The notes under the pieces were generated by a model. That model was not told where the DNA came from. It ran no database searches and saw only the letters and a program-made list of their open reading frames with translations. A program made the position numbers and the translations under genes. Of a DNA stretch of 64,000 nt, positions 7,934 to 16,449 are shown piece by piece. Within the stretch, counting starts at the first letter, position 1. Each line of letters opens with the position of its first letter. This DNA comes from Arthrobacter sp. M4. GTDB taxonomy: Bacteria; Actinomycetota; Actinomycetes; Actinomycetales; Micrococcaceae. Location: contig NZ_JAIWYX010000002.1 in NCBI RefSeq assembly GCF_020251205.1, positions 1 through 64,000 on the forward strand. The letters run 5' to 3'.

Positions 7934-9142
7934 TTATTGATTGATTCGCGAACGATTCCACAAGCCTCCTTCCTGAACAGCAAGCCCCAGCAAATTGAGT
8001 CGCCCGAGTCCAGCGCGGACAGCCTCCGGACTCAGCCCTGCCACTACCGCGAGCTTGTCCACAGAGCTGGAAGAGCGCACAGGCAACGCATCCAGAAGGA
8101 TCAAATCCTCCAAGGTCAACCCGTCATGGTCCGCAGTTCCGCCGTTGGTTCCAGGAACGGCCAACTCCCCGCTGGGGCCGGCAAGTTCACCGATTTCCGC
8201 GACGTCGGTAACACAAACAGCCCCGCCGTCGCGAAGCATCCGGTGGCAGCCTGCCGAATTGGCGCTGTGAATAGAGCCCGGCACCGCAGCAACCGACCTG
8301 CCAATCGACTCGGCATGATGGGCGGTGTTGAGTGCCCCCGACCGCCAGCGCGCCTCAACAACCACTGTGACTGCTGACAATGCTGCGATGATTCTGTTGC
8401 GCTGAAGGAATCGGTACCTCGTTGGTGCAGATCCAGGCGGCACTTCCGCTATGAGGGCCCCTTGATTGGCAACAGCCCTCAGCAGGTCTTCGTTACCTGA
8501 CGGATAGTAGCGGTCCACTCCCCCGGCCATCACGGCAACGGTGGGAATGGATGCCGTGCCGCCCGCGAGAGCTCCACGGTGCGCATGGGCATCAATGCCG
8601 TAGGCCCCTCCGGAAACTACGGCGAAGCCCCGTTGTGCCAGCCCGTGACCGAAGTCTCCGGCCACGGATGAGCCGTAGCTGGTGCTGTCCCGGGAGCCGA
8701 CGATTGCCACGGTACGTTGCAACGATGGTAGCTCGGCCTCATGGCCACGCCACCACAGGCACAACGGCTCCTGGAGCCCTAGGTCCGCCAACCGTGATGG
8801 CCACAGTTCATCGCCTGGTATCACAAGGCGGCCGCCAAGCCTGGAGATTGTGGCGAGGTCTCGATGTGGTGCAAGGTCCACGATCCGGGGCGCCCATCGC
8901 TTAAGAGCCGCGGTAAGTCCTCCCCAGCCAGCCATGCCAGCTTCCTGTGCCAGCACATCAGTAATCTGCCGTTCAAGGTCCGGGCCCGCCCGCAGGTCAC
9001 CAACGGCTATCCTCAACGCATCGTTAGCCCCTGTGACACGAACGAGGGCCAGCGCCACGGAGTCCTGCGGCTCGAACAGCCTCGACAAAGCCGCGCGTGC
9101 AGATCGCTCATCCGACACGGGGCCCGCATCCATGACCCTCAT
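7934..9142 (-). CDS. dprA: DNA-processing protein DprA
   Basis: DprA binds incoming single-stranded DNA and loads RecA during natural transformation. The 402-residue protein has the Rossmann-like core signatures IVGSRDSTSYG, VVSGGAYGIDAHAHRGAL, TVAVMAGGVDRYYPSGNEDLL and FLQRNRIIAALS, followed by a C-terminal winged-helix-like region. The start overlaps the comM stop by 4 bases. Because comM upstream is cut by the insertion, the original promoter has been separated from dprA and xerC. Confidence 0.92.
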   Translation of the reverse strand: MRVMDAGPVSDERSARAALSRLFEPQDSVALALVRVTGANDALRIAVGDLRAGPDLERQITDVLAQEAGMAGWGGLTAALKRWAPRIVDLAPHRDLATISRLGGRLVIPGDELWPSRLADLGLQEPLCLWWRGHEAELPSLQRTVAIVGSRDSTSYGSSVAGDFGHGLAQRGFAVVSGGAYGIDAHAHRGALAGGTASIPTVAVMAGGVDRYYPSGNEDLLRAVANQGALIAEVPPGSAPTRYRFLQRNRIIAALSAVTVVVEARWRSGALNTAHHAESIGRSVAAVPGSIHSANSAGCHRMLRDGGAVCVTDVAEIGELAGPSGELAVPGTNGGTADHDGLTLEDLILLDALPVRSSSSVDKLAVVAGLSPEAVRAGLGRLNLLGLAVQEGGLWNRSRINQ

Positions 9143-10014
9143 GCCGCCACCATTGCCTGGCGAAGCCCCAGGGCCAGACCGATGTGATCAGCGCCCGGCC
9201 TGTCCTCGCGACCCAGGTCGGCCAGGGTCCACGCGAGTCTAAGGACACGATCGTAACCGCGCGCAGTGAGGATGCCGCGTTCCAGCGACGTGTCGAGGAT
9301 CCGCGTGGTGGCGGGCGGGAGCCGCAGTTTCCCCCGGAGGGACCTGCCTGGAACTTCTGCGTTGGTGGCCAGTCCCAGATGGCTAAGCCGTTCCGATTGC
9401 CGGCGTCGCGCTTCAATGACACGGGCTCCCACCGTAGCAGAGGATTCCCGCGTAGAGTCCTGGCCGAAGTCTGCCAGCGATACTCTTTCCACCTGAAACT
9501 GGATGTCGACGCGGTCCAAAAGAGGACCGGACAGCCGCCCGAAGTACCGGCGTCGCATAACAGGTGTACAGGTGCAGTCGAGGCCCTTGCCGCTGGCCTT
9601 GCCGCAGGGACAGGGGTTGGCTGCCAACACTAACTGGAATCGTGCCGGATAGGCGGCTGACCCAAAGGCTCGGTCAATCACAACTTTTCCGCTCTCCAAG
9701 GGCTGCCGGAGGGAGTTGAGGACACGGGGGTCATACTCCGGCGCCTCGTCGAGGAAAAGGACTCCACGATGTGCGCGTGATGCCGCCCCGGGCCGGAGCA
9801 AGGCTGATCCGCCGCCGATCATCGCGGGCAATGTGGCGCTGTGGTGAGGGCTCTCGAAGCATGGCCGGCGCTTGAGGGCAATGGTTGCGTCACCAACAGC
9901 GGCAAGCGAATGGATCGCCGTGACTTCCATGGCATCGTGATCGTCAAGGTCCGGAAGAATTCCGGGGAGGCGCTCTGCCATCATGGTCTTGCCCGCTCCC
10001 GGGAGAATGCACAC
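9139..10014 (-). pseudogene. comM: comM (YifB family Mg-chelatase-like AAA ATPase), 5' part lost by insertion
   Basis: The remaining 291 residues cover the C-terminal 57 percent of a ComM/YifB protein of about 510 residues. It begins inside the Walker A motif: PGAGKT is intact, but the preceding residues are CIL, not the expected GP. Walker B (GVLFLDEAPEY), the arginine-rich SGPLLDRVDIQ segment and the C-terminal Mg-chelatase domain (ARGYDRVLRLAWTLADL) remain. Directly upstream of codon GTG 10014 is an in-frame TAA belonging to a palindrome. ComM is a branch-migration helicase for natural transformation, so this copy should be inactive. The missing 5' half is expected beyond the right edge of the window. 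Confidence 0.88.
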
Positions 10015-10023
10015 TTAAGTGTG
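10010..10023. repeat. Perfect palindrome CACACTTAAGTGTG at the element left end
   Basis: The 14-bp palindrome sits 7 bases outside the last comM-matching base, between two copies of GAATGC (10,005-10,010 and 10,023-10,028). It supplies the TAA that closes the truncated comM frame upstream. It may be part of attL or a terminal protein-binding site. The exact crossover cannot be fixed without attR. Confidence 0.6.
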
Positions 10024-10082
10024 AATGCGTCCTGACCTGCGGTTACGTAGCGAACCAGACATTCCGGTAAGGGGACCCAGGC

Positions 10083-11243
10083 TTACTTCTCGTGGGGCCC
10101 GTCGCTGTCCCCGAACCTGAGTGCCGCATCTCGACAGCCCTTCAGGACTTCGAGATTGTGCCGCTCGACCTCGGGGTCGTAGTCAAATGCCATCCGCAGC
10201 CGCGACATCTGTTCGAGCACCTCCTCATCGTTCAGCTGCGCCAGCCACCTGACGATCTGCGGTTCGCTCGGGGAGCCATCTATCATGCTGATCATCTCGG
10301 CCAGATCGCCACGCGCCGATGCCGCAGCCAAGGCCTTTTTGTGTCGTTCCCCGGCCGATGTCGTCGACCCCACCGACATCGCCTGGCGCTCGTCCTCATG
10401 TCCGACGGAGATTTCGTAGCGCGTCGGAAGCCCAGGCTCGGGTGGCTCGGTCCCTGTGATCAGGCGCGGAACGGCCTGCGTGCGTACCCAGTGGGCGATC
10501 TCCTCCAGCTCCTGGATCAGCACCGGCCACTGGTCAGTACCCGGCCGATTGATCCCGACTGTCGGGAACAGGGTGACGGGGACCTTCGTGCCGATGGGTG
10601 TCTGGGCGATGACCTCGCCGACACGCAGCGGCTCCTCGGGCCGAGGAGCAAGATCACGGATTGAACGGGGCATCCGGTCGTCCTCGTACATGACAGCCAG
10701 GCGGACCGCTGTGATCGCCGGCATCCTGTGCTTCGCATGGTTGGTGTGCAGCACAAGACGGGCAAGAGGATGGGACTGCGGCTCCATCCGACGGTGGAAC
10801 GGCTGCAGGGCCTCCAGCCGTCGGGCGAGCTCTCCCCGCCCTCGCAGCGACGGAGGACCATTGCGGGCTCGCTTTTTCTTCCAGTCCTCAAATTTCTCCC
10901 AGGTGTCCGAGGCAGGCACTTCGACCAGTTTGGCCGCCTTCGCGTCGAGGGGCGCACCGTCCAGGAACTCGGCCTCTGCGAAAAGGGTGTGTTCGAGCGC
11001 AGCCCGAAGCGTCACGAGCGCGTCTGCTACGAGGAGCGGCACTTTCCGTGGGATCGGAGCCACACGCCCAACGACTGTGCAGCTGAACGCGGCGGTCGTG
11101 GGCACTTCGACCAGCCCGAAGATGCCCTCGGGCTGCGTCTGGTAGGCGAACAGCAGTGCGGAAACCTGTCCGATCAGCTCCTCTGCATGTGCCAGCGTGG
11201 CGGCAACGCCGAGGTGGCGGTCCGGGAGCCAGTCATGCCTCAC
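10083..11243 (-). CDS. Hypothetical protein with a HEPN-like ADALxxLRxALEH segment
   Basis: The 386-residue soluble protein is not firmly recognised. Residues around 75-95 (LVADALVTLRAALEHTLF) resemble the ADALHNLRSALDH helix found in many HEPN-like hypothetical proteins of mobile elements. A later LARLVLHTNHAKHR segment fits the second part of such domains. No membrane segment is seen. It is the last gene of a minus-strand trio (12,288 to 10,083) next to the comM junction, with 12 bases to the small gene upstream. A role in phage defence or element maintenance is only a guess. Confidence 0.6.
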   Translation of the reverse strand: MRHDWLPDRHLGVAATLAHAEELIGQVSALLFAYQTQPEGIFGLVEVPTTAAFSCTVVGRVAPIPRKVPLLVADALVTLRAALEHTLFAEAEFLDGAPLDAKAAKLVEVPASDTWEKFEDWKKKRARNGPPSLRGRGELARRLEALQPFHRRMEPQSHPLARLVLHTNHAKHRMPAITAVRLAVMYEDDRMPRSIRDLAPRPEEPLRVGEVIAQTPIGTKVPVTLFPTVGINRPGTDQWPVLIQELEEIAHWVRTQAVPRLITGTEPPEPGLPTRYEISVGHEDERQAMSVGSTTSAGERHKKALAAASARGDLAEMISMIDGSPSEPQIVRWLAQLNDEEVLEQMSRLRMAFDYDPEVERHNLEVLKGCRDAALRFGDSDGPHEK

Positions 11244-11255
11244 GTCGGTCTGCGC

Positions 11256-11426
11256 TCAGCTCTCGTTGAACGGCAGGCGGACGACCTCATCGCCCGGGTC
11301 TTCCGGACCTGCTGGCGGAGCCGCGCTCGGGTGGTCCTGGTACAACTCGTCCGAGGCGCTCTGGTCGTAGGTATCGGAGAGGCCTGCACCATTGGTCCCG
11401 AGGACCTGCTCCCAGTTGAATCCCAT
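11256..11426 (-). CDS. Small acidic hypothetical protein (56 aa)
   Basis: An ATG-to-TGA frame on the minus strand encodes MGFNWEQVLGTNGAGLSDTY and continues to VVRLPFNES. It lies 10 bases after the upstream gene and 12 bases before the next, as expected for a member of this small operon. No strong ribosome binding site is visible. It is rich in Asp, Glu, Ser and Pro and resembles nothing I know. Confidence 0.5.
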   Translation of the reverse strand: MGFNWEQVLGTNGAGLSDTYDQSASDELYQDHPSAAPPAGPEDPGDEVVRLPFNES

Positions 11427-11436
11427 ACACACGACT

Positions 11437-12288
11437 TTATCGGCCGGTGTCGAACTCGCGAAGGATCGCCTCGACGCGCGCGGTCAGTTCATCGGCGCGT
11501 TTGAGGATCTGCTCTTCCTCCTCGCGCGACATCTGCCGCCTGGGGTTGGCCGGCATCGCAGCTGCAGCTGGCACCGGCGCAGGTGCGGGCTCCGGACCGT
11601 CGAGCAGCAGTGCCGCGGCACTGATGACTGCCGACAGCGAGGATGGATGCATGGAGCCGTAGGCATCGATCCATCCCCAACGGTCCACGGCTGGCAGCAT
11701 GCCGATGGAGAGGTGCCAGTCCGGATTGGGGTCCGGCCGCAGGTGGCGGTGCGCAGAGCCTACTTCGTCGCGGCGGTGTCCCAGGACCCGGACGGAACTG
11801 TGCGACCACCCGCTGTTGGTGCCGATCACATCAAGCCACGACCAGGTGGCGCACGCCGGGCAGTCCTCCGGTTCCGGGGCGACGCCGATCTGCCCGCGCA
11901 CCCGGTGCATTCCGTCCGGCCGCAGTCCCAGTGCGCCTGACCTGTCCAGTCCGAGGCCTCCGTGGGAGCGCGGTGCCAGCAGCACCGCCGCGAACAGCAT
12001 TCGCCGCAGCCGCAGCCGGAAGACCCAGTGGGTGTCCGGGTGCTGGATGATCGCCGTTGCGCGCCGGATCAGCCGCTGCAGGGAGCCGATGTCCTCCGTG
12101 TGCCCGCGCGGCCACGCGGGGGCCGGTGGATCTTTGGGAGCCAGCCGCCGGCGCAGCGCCGCGAGCACAGCCTGGGACGGCTGCGCCTGCTGCGAGAAAC
12201 ACGAGAGCGATACCTCGTCGATCTTATCGGTGGGCACGCCCGTGACGGAGCACCAGTCGGTCCAGAGGTCGGGAAGGGGCGTCGTCAT
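11437..12288 (-). CDS. Hypothetical protein with a CPAC motif
   Basis: The protein has 283 residues from ATG 12,288 (MTTPLPDLWTDW); the open frame extends to 12,369, but those 27 extra residues have low complexity. A central segment reads PEPEDCPACATWSWLDVIG, and the C-terminus is a Pro/Ala-rich linker followed by a charged helix (SREEEEQILKRADELTARVEAILREF). It heads the minus-strand trio near the left end of the element. The family is unknown; a single CxxC pair is too little to call a zinc site. Confidence 0.55.
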   Translation of the reverse strand: MTTPLPDLWTDWCSVTGVPTDKIDEVSLSCFSQQAQPSQAVLAALRRRLAPKDPPAPAWPRGHTEDIGSLQRLIRRATAIIQHPDTHWVFRLRLRRMLFAAVLLAPRSHGGLGLDRSGALGLRPDGMHRVRGQIGVAPEPEDCPACATWSWLDVIGTNSGWSHSSVRVLGHRRDEVGSAHRHLRPDPNPDWHLSIGMLPAVDRWGWIDAYGSMHPSSLSAVISAAALLLDGPEPAPAPVPAAAAMPANPRRQMSREEEEQILKRADELTARVEAILREFDTGR

Positions 12289-12411
12289 TCTCCCGATTGT
12301 GCCGCCCTCCGTGGAGGGCCCGGCACGTTCCGACGAGGATTGAAAAACCCGGAGCAAGGCTGCTGGCATTCAGAGCGGGTCATGATAAGCGGCGCATCGA
12401 TCAGGGTCTGA

Positions 12412-14439
12412 TCAGATCTTAGAGTTCTCTTCGGTCGTTTCTTCGGCACTTGCCAGTAGCGCCTCAGGAATGACATCACCATGGTTGCGGCGGAGGTAGT
12501 CACGCGCATCATCGAGCGACGGGTCGTGCTGGAGGCTCTTCTGGAAATAGTCGAGCCGACGCCGCGCATCGTCGATAATCTGACCCCAGTCCCGCACCCA
12601 GACGCGGACCTTGGCCCCGGGTGCTTCGGGCAGGTCCGGCTCGAACACGAGGCCTCGCTCTCGGCCCCGCTGGTTCGCTTCCTGCCGGACGTCCTCGTCG
12701 ATCTCACCTGTCACGAGCCAGAAGTCCCACTCAGTCGTGCTGCTCGCGTACCGCGGGTCCTTGGCCATCGCCTTGGCGTACGCCTTGATCTGTGCGAGCT
12801 CCTTCGGCCCTGCGACGACCTTTGGGGCTTTGAGCTCAACCACGAGATGCCTGTTGCGGTCGTGCTCGGTGGCGGCAACGGAGAGAAGGAGGTCCAGGCG
12901 GCCGGACCTGCCGTCGAGCAGCTTTACGGGGGTCGAGTCGGTGCGCGGTTCGTCCAGGAGTTGGCGGTGTCGATCCAGGGCGGCTGTCAGGCCCCGTTCG
13001 CTGATCATGAGGTTGTACTGCTCGCCGAACACCCACAGTTCGCTTTCCAGGATGCGGTGCAGATGCGCCCGTTCCCCGATCATCTTGCTGGCCTCCGGGT
13101 CGAACACCATCAGCTCGAGCGCACGCAGAAACTCGAGTCGGTTCGTAACATTGCTCGATGCCTGGATCACCCGCGACAGGCTGGTGCGCCTGAGGAGGTG
13201 CTCGAGCTGCACGCGCTCGTCATCGGGAAGGCCGACGTACTGATCCAACAGCACGGACACGTCGCTCGGCCGATGCTGGATGGACTCACGCAGGAGTCCG
13301 AGAGTCAGCTTCTTCTGCTGCCTGCCGCTCGGGATGTGCCTGCGGATCGAGGTGGCGACCACGTCGAAAGTCGCGCGCTCGACCTTTTCCTCCTCCGTTG
13401 CTGGCTCGCCCTCGTAGGGGTAGACATTTCCTGCCTTCCATTCCTCCACGAGTTCGCGACGTCGTTGGGCACGACGTGACTCGAAATGCTTTTCCAGCAC
13501 TTCGCCCACTTCAGCCAGCAGTAGGCCGAGTAACGACGGCGTGGCTTCCAAGTGCGCCAACATCCACTCGTTGTGATGCTCAGGCATCTCATCCCAGAGA
13601 ACGTACGCAGAGTAGCGGAAGTCGGGGGCCGGTGCCTTGTCGACAGCGTCGACAGGAACACCTGCGCCATCGCACAGATGGATCGCCCGTTCGTTGCCAA
13701 CCTTCCACTCAATAATGCGAAGCTTGGCGTGCCGCGTGACGCCCTCGTGTGCCCACTCCAGGTCGTATGTGGTATCGAGGTCAATGCTCTCTTCGGGCCG
13801 GACCCGCGATCCGTCGTAGGTGATCGAGACATCCGGTCGAGCGATGAGGTAAGGAGCGAATGTCGCCGTGATTCGGTCGGTCGCTTTGTCGCTGCTAAGA
13901 CGGTCAAGTCCATCGCGCCCTGAGGCCACGAAGCGGGTACCCAGGCTCTCATCAGTGCTCACCGCATCTGATGTGTCGAAGTCGTTCCTAGCGTCTGAGG
14001 AAGCGCGGACGACCGACCTGAGACGCTTGCCATCCAGGCTGTCTGCGACTGTCTCCCAAACGATCTGAGTGCCGAGGGCGAATGCGCGCAGCCGGCCTTG
14101 GCCGAGGCGACCATGCAGAGGGCGCTCTTCACCCTTGCTGCGTCCCGCTGCCCACTTCCACGAGTTACCCACCCACCGGAAGGCAGACGACAGTTCTTCG
14201 GGGGCCATCCCGTGGCCGTCGTCAGTGACCTCGGCACCGATCACGCCTTCTGCATCATTGCGGTGAAGCGCCACCACGACATCGTGGGCGTCGGCGTCCA
14301 AGCTGTTCCACACGAGCTCGATGACCGCCTTGATCGGGTCATTCTCGTGTGCGAGCCTCTGGACGAGGTCGTTCCCAGCCTCCAGCTGTATGCGTGCCAC
14401 GGTCACATTCTGCCAGCGAGGACGGACATCCGACCGCAT
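12412..14439 (-). CDS. GHKL ATPase fused to a PD-(D/E)XK nuclease
   Basis: The 675-residue protein begins with a GHKL (Hsp90/MutL-type) ATPase: the N-box VIELVWNSLDADA, the G1 box DDGHGMAPEE and the G2-like HGRLGQGRLRAF, at residues 39-115. The C-terminal part has SGRLDLLLSV followed by HLVVELKAP (about residues 515-545), the D...ExK core of a restriction-endonuclease-like fold. Between them lies a helical region. Such ATPase-nuclease fusions occur in prokaryotic defence islands, and the location next to an R-M-like operon supports that. ATG 14,439 lacks a clear ribosome binding site, so the start could be a GTG up to 13 codons later. Confidence 0.75.
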   Translation of the reverse strand: MRSDVRPRWQNVTVARIQLEAGNDLVQRLAHENDPIKAVIELVWNSLDADAHDVVVALHRNDAEGVIGAEVTDDGHGMAPEELSSAFRWVGNSWKWAAGRSKGEERPLHGRLGQGRLRAFALGTQIVWETVADSLDGKRLRSVVRASSDARNDFDTSDAVSTDESLGTRFVASGRDGLDRLSSDKATDRITATFAPYLIARPDVSITYDGSRVRPEESIDLDTTYDLEWAHEGVTRHAKLRIIEWKVGNERAIHLCDGAGVPVDAVDKAPAPDFRYSAYVLWDEMPEHHNEWMLAHLEATPSLLGLLLAEVGEVLEKHFESRRAQRRRELVEEWKAGNVYPYEGEPATEEEKVERATFDVVATSIRRHIPSGRQQKKLTLGLLRESIQHRPSDVSVLLDQYVGLPDDERVQLEHLLRRTSLSRVIQASSNVTNRLEFLRALELMVFDPEASKMIGERAHLHRILESELWVFGEQYNLMISERGLTAALDRHRQLLDEPRTDSTPVKLLDGRSGRLDLLLSVAATEHDRNRHLVVELKAPKVVAGPKELAQIKAYAKAMAKDPRYASSTTEWDFWLVTGEIDEDVRQEANQRGRERGLVFEPDLPEAPGAKVRVWVRDWGQIIDDARRRLDYFQKSLQHDPSLDDARDYLRRNHGDVIPEALLASAEETTEENSKI

Positions 14440-14568
14440 TTCCGTGCCCGGTCTTCTCGGAAGAAGGACAGGATGCAGTGCTTGAATACGTCCCAGGCGA
14501 GGCAGCGTTGTCCGATGATTGGTCGCTAACGAACGCGGCTACACTTCCGATATGAGGATGGCAGTCGC

Positions 14569-15330
14569 ATGAACCCAGATGAAGAGCTGCGCTTGGTGCG
14601 GCTGCGTGAAGGGACGCATCGTCCTGCTTCCAAGGAGAATCCCGGCTACGACCGAGATCTTCTTCGCGACAACGATGGACATCTCCTGGGACCGACCGAA
14701 TCACGTCCAGTGAATATCGACGAGATCATCCGAACTCACGTTCCGCCCCGCCCAACGATAGCTCAGCAGATCGCCGGCCAGGTCGTAAGCGACATCATGG
14801 AAGCGCTCAGGCCGCATGTCATGGACGCTGTCGATGCGGCGGTCGACAACAAACTTGGCGTCCCACAACTTGTGAAATGGATCACGAGTAAGGCGGCACA
14901 ACGCAAGGCCGACAGGAATAGCAACAGTACATCCACCGGTTTGCAACAGGATGTAGCACCCGTGGACGGGATTGCGGACGAAACCGGCACTCTCGAGGTC
15001 CGAAAGCTCAGCGTGACATCCGAGCAATATCAAGCGCTGCAAATCTTGGCTTTGGAGGCCGAGCAGCGCGCGGCCTACATGCGGCAGCTGCTCGCCAACG
15101 TGGAGGTTCGCGATAGTGCTATTCCGCTGGAGGGCGGGGCCTCCGCGGTGTTGGAGGTTACTGCCTCCTCGCTCGACGAAGCGACGCTTAGGTCTGCAGT
15201 GGCGCAGCTGGTGGACGGTGGCCTCACCGTTGAGGGCGAGTTCATTCTTGCCAGGAACCAGGGCACTGACGACCGGCTACGGACGATCGACGAACAACCC
15301 GTTGAGGCGAAACCCCTCCCGTCCCCATAA
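14569..15330 (+). CDS. Hypothetical protein
   Basis: The 253-residue protein is the only plus-strand gene in the 10-22.5 kb block. It starts 129 bases from the divergent GHKL-nuclease gene, so the two probably share a control region. Residues 60-90 (IAQQIAGQVVSDIMEALRPHVMDAVDAAVD) form a long amphipathic helix, and a short basic segment (KAAQRKADRN) follows. No enzyme motif or membrane segment is visible. It is convergent with the NucS-like gene. Function unknown. Confidence 0.55.
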   Translation: MNPDEELRLVRLREGTHRPASKENPGYDRDLLRDNDGHLLGPTESRPVNIDEIIRTHVPPRPTIAQQIAGQVVSDIMEALRPHVMDAVDAAVDNKLGVPQLVKWITSKAAQRKADRNSNSTSTGLQQDVAPVDGIADETGTLEVRKLSVTSEQYQALQILALEAEQRAAYMRQLLANVEVRDSAIPLEGGASAVLEVTASSLDEATLRSAVAQLVDGGLTVEGEFILARNQGTDDRLRTIDEQPVEAKPLPSP

Positions 15331-15354
15331 CCTCGCTGGGTCATCCGCCGATGC

Positions 15355-16446
15355 TCAGCCATCAAGCCCGAAAGCAGCCGTGACGTGCTCGATCGTGAAC
15401 TGGTTTCGCAGTCTTGTAGCGGTGTTCTGGTTGGCGAAAAGACCCGTTTTCCGCACGGCCTCCGCTTGCGGAACGGCCCGTGTCCATTCGATAGGAACAA
15501 CCCATTCAGCATTGTCGTCGTTCTCATCGCCCTCGTGGCGATAATTCCCGGAGAGGTCGAGTTCACGCAGCTGTCGCTCGGCCCCGTTCACGAGAAGCGT
15601 GCTTTGGTCGTATCGCTGGGCTTCGCCGGTGACGGTACCAACTCCTACATACCCAATCTTGGGAATGTAGGCGAAGACTCTGGCACCAATCGGCAGATTC
15701 TTGAGCGTCTGTGAATATCTCTTGCCGCCGCCGCCCGAGACGAAACCGTATTTCATACCGTCGACCCATTGCCGGCCTGTTGGCTCTTCACCAAATGAGA
15801 CGTACCAGTCAGACCCGTTCCAAGGCTCACGTGTCTTATTCTTCCGCGAGATCGCGGAAATGGACGACTTGGCTTGTTCGCTCTGATCGACCAGCCAGCT
15901 GCGGGCAAGGTACGAAGATCCGTTGTCCTGAAAATGTCTGAAGAAGACGACGTTGATGGGAACATCGAAGTCTTCATTGAGGAACCGCACGATGCGCTCG
16001 GTAGCGTTGTCAACGCTCGCGGCAACGATTGTAAATTCTTGTGCAGTGTTGACCTCTTCAGGAAGAGTGTCGCCGAAACGATCGGCAAACGCTTCTTCAA
16101 GAGCAAGGCCTGGACGGTACGTGGCGAAGATATTGTCGATCTCGCTTCGGCCAAGGGTCGCTGCCCAGGAGCCATAATCGAGTGTTTGAGCGGCAACATC
16201 GCGGGGAGTCTTATCGCGTTTGAGTTCGATCACGTGCAGCGACGCTGTTTCGTCTAATGCGAGCAGATCTACGAATCCCCCGTGCGCGGTCGGAACCTGC
16301 CGGCCAATGACGAGAAGCGGCTCGCCGAGCACTGACGGGTCAGACTCGATGTAGCCCTCCAACTGGGATTCCAAGCCGATTGATGTCGGCACGATCCGGC
16401 TGAGTTGGCCGCCCTCTGCCCGCCACAAGCCCATCTCAACCGCCAT
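15355..16446 (-). CDS. NucS-like (DUF91) nuclease domain with PUA/EVE-like C-terminus
   Basis: In the 363-residue protein, the N-terminal part (LESQLEGYIESDPSVLGEPL, then GGFVDLLALDETASLHVIELKRD) matches the NucS/DUF91 endonuclease core. Asp and ELK form the catalytic D...ExK set. The C-terminal 170 residues contain LPIGARVFAYIPKIGYVGVG and a later ...EWVVPIEWTRAVP, which resemble PUA/EVE-like modules that can read modified bases. It begins 3 bases after the GIY-YIG gene stop, so it is the last gene of the methyltransferase operon. A restriction or modified-DNA sensing role is inferred. Confidence 0.7.
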   Translation of the reverse strand: MAVEMGLWRAEGGQLSRIVPTSIGLESQLEGYIESDPSVLGEPLLVIGRQVPTAHGGFVDLLALDETASLHVIELKRDKTPRDVAAQTLDYGSWAATLGRSEIDNIFATYRPGLALEEAFADRFGDTLPEEVNTAQEFTIVAASVDNATERIVRFLNEDFDVPINVVFFRHFQDNGSSYLARSWLVDQSEQAKSSISAISRKNKTREPWNGSDWYVSFGEEPTGRQWVDGMKYGFVSGGGGKRYSQTLKNLPIGARVFAYIPKIGYVGVGTVTGEAQRYDQSTLLVNGAERQLRELDLSGNYRHEGDENDDNAEWVVPIEWTRAVPQAEAVRKTGLFANQNTATRLRNQFTIEHVTAAFGLDG

Positions 16447-16449
16447 TGG

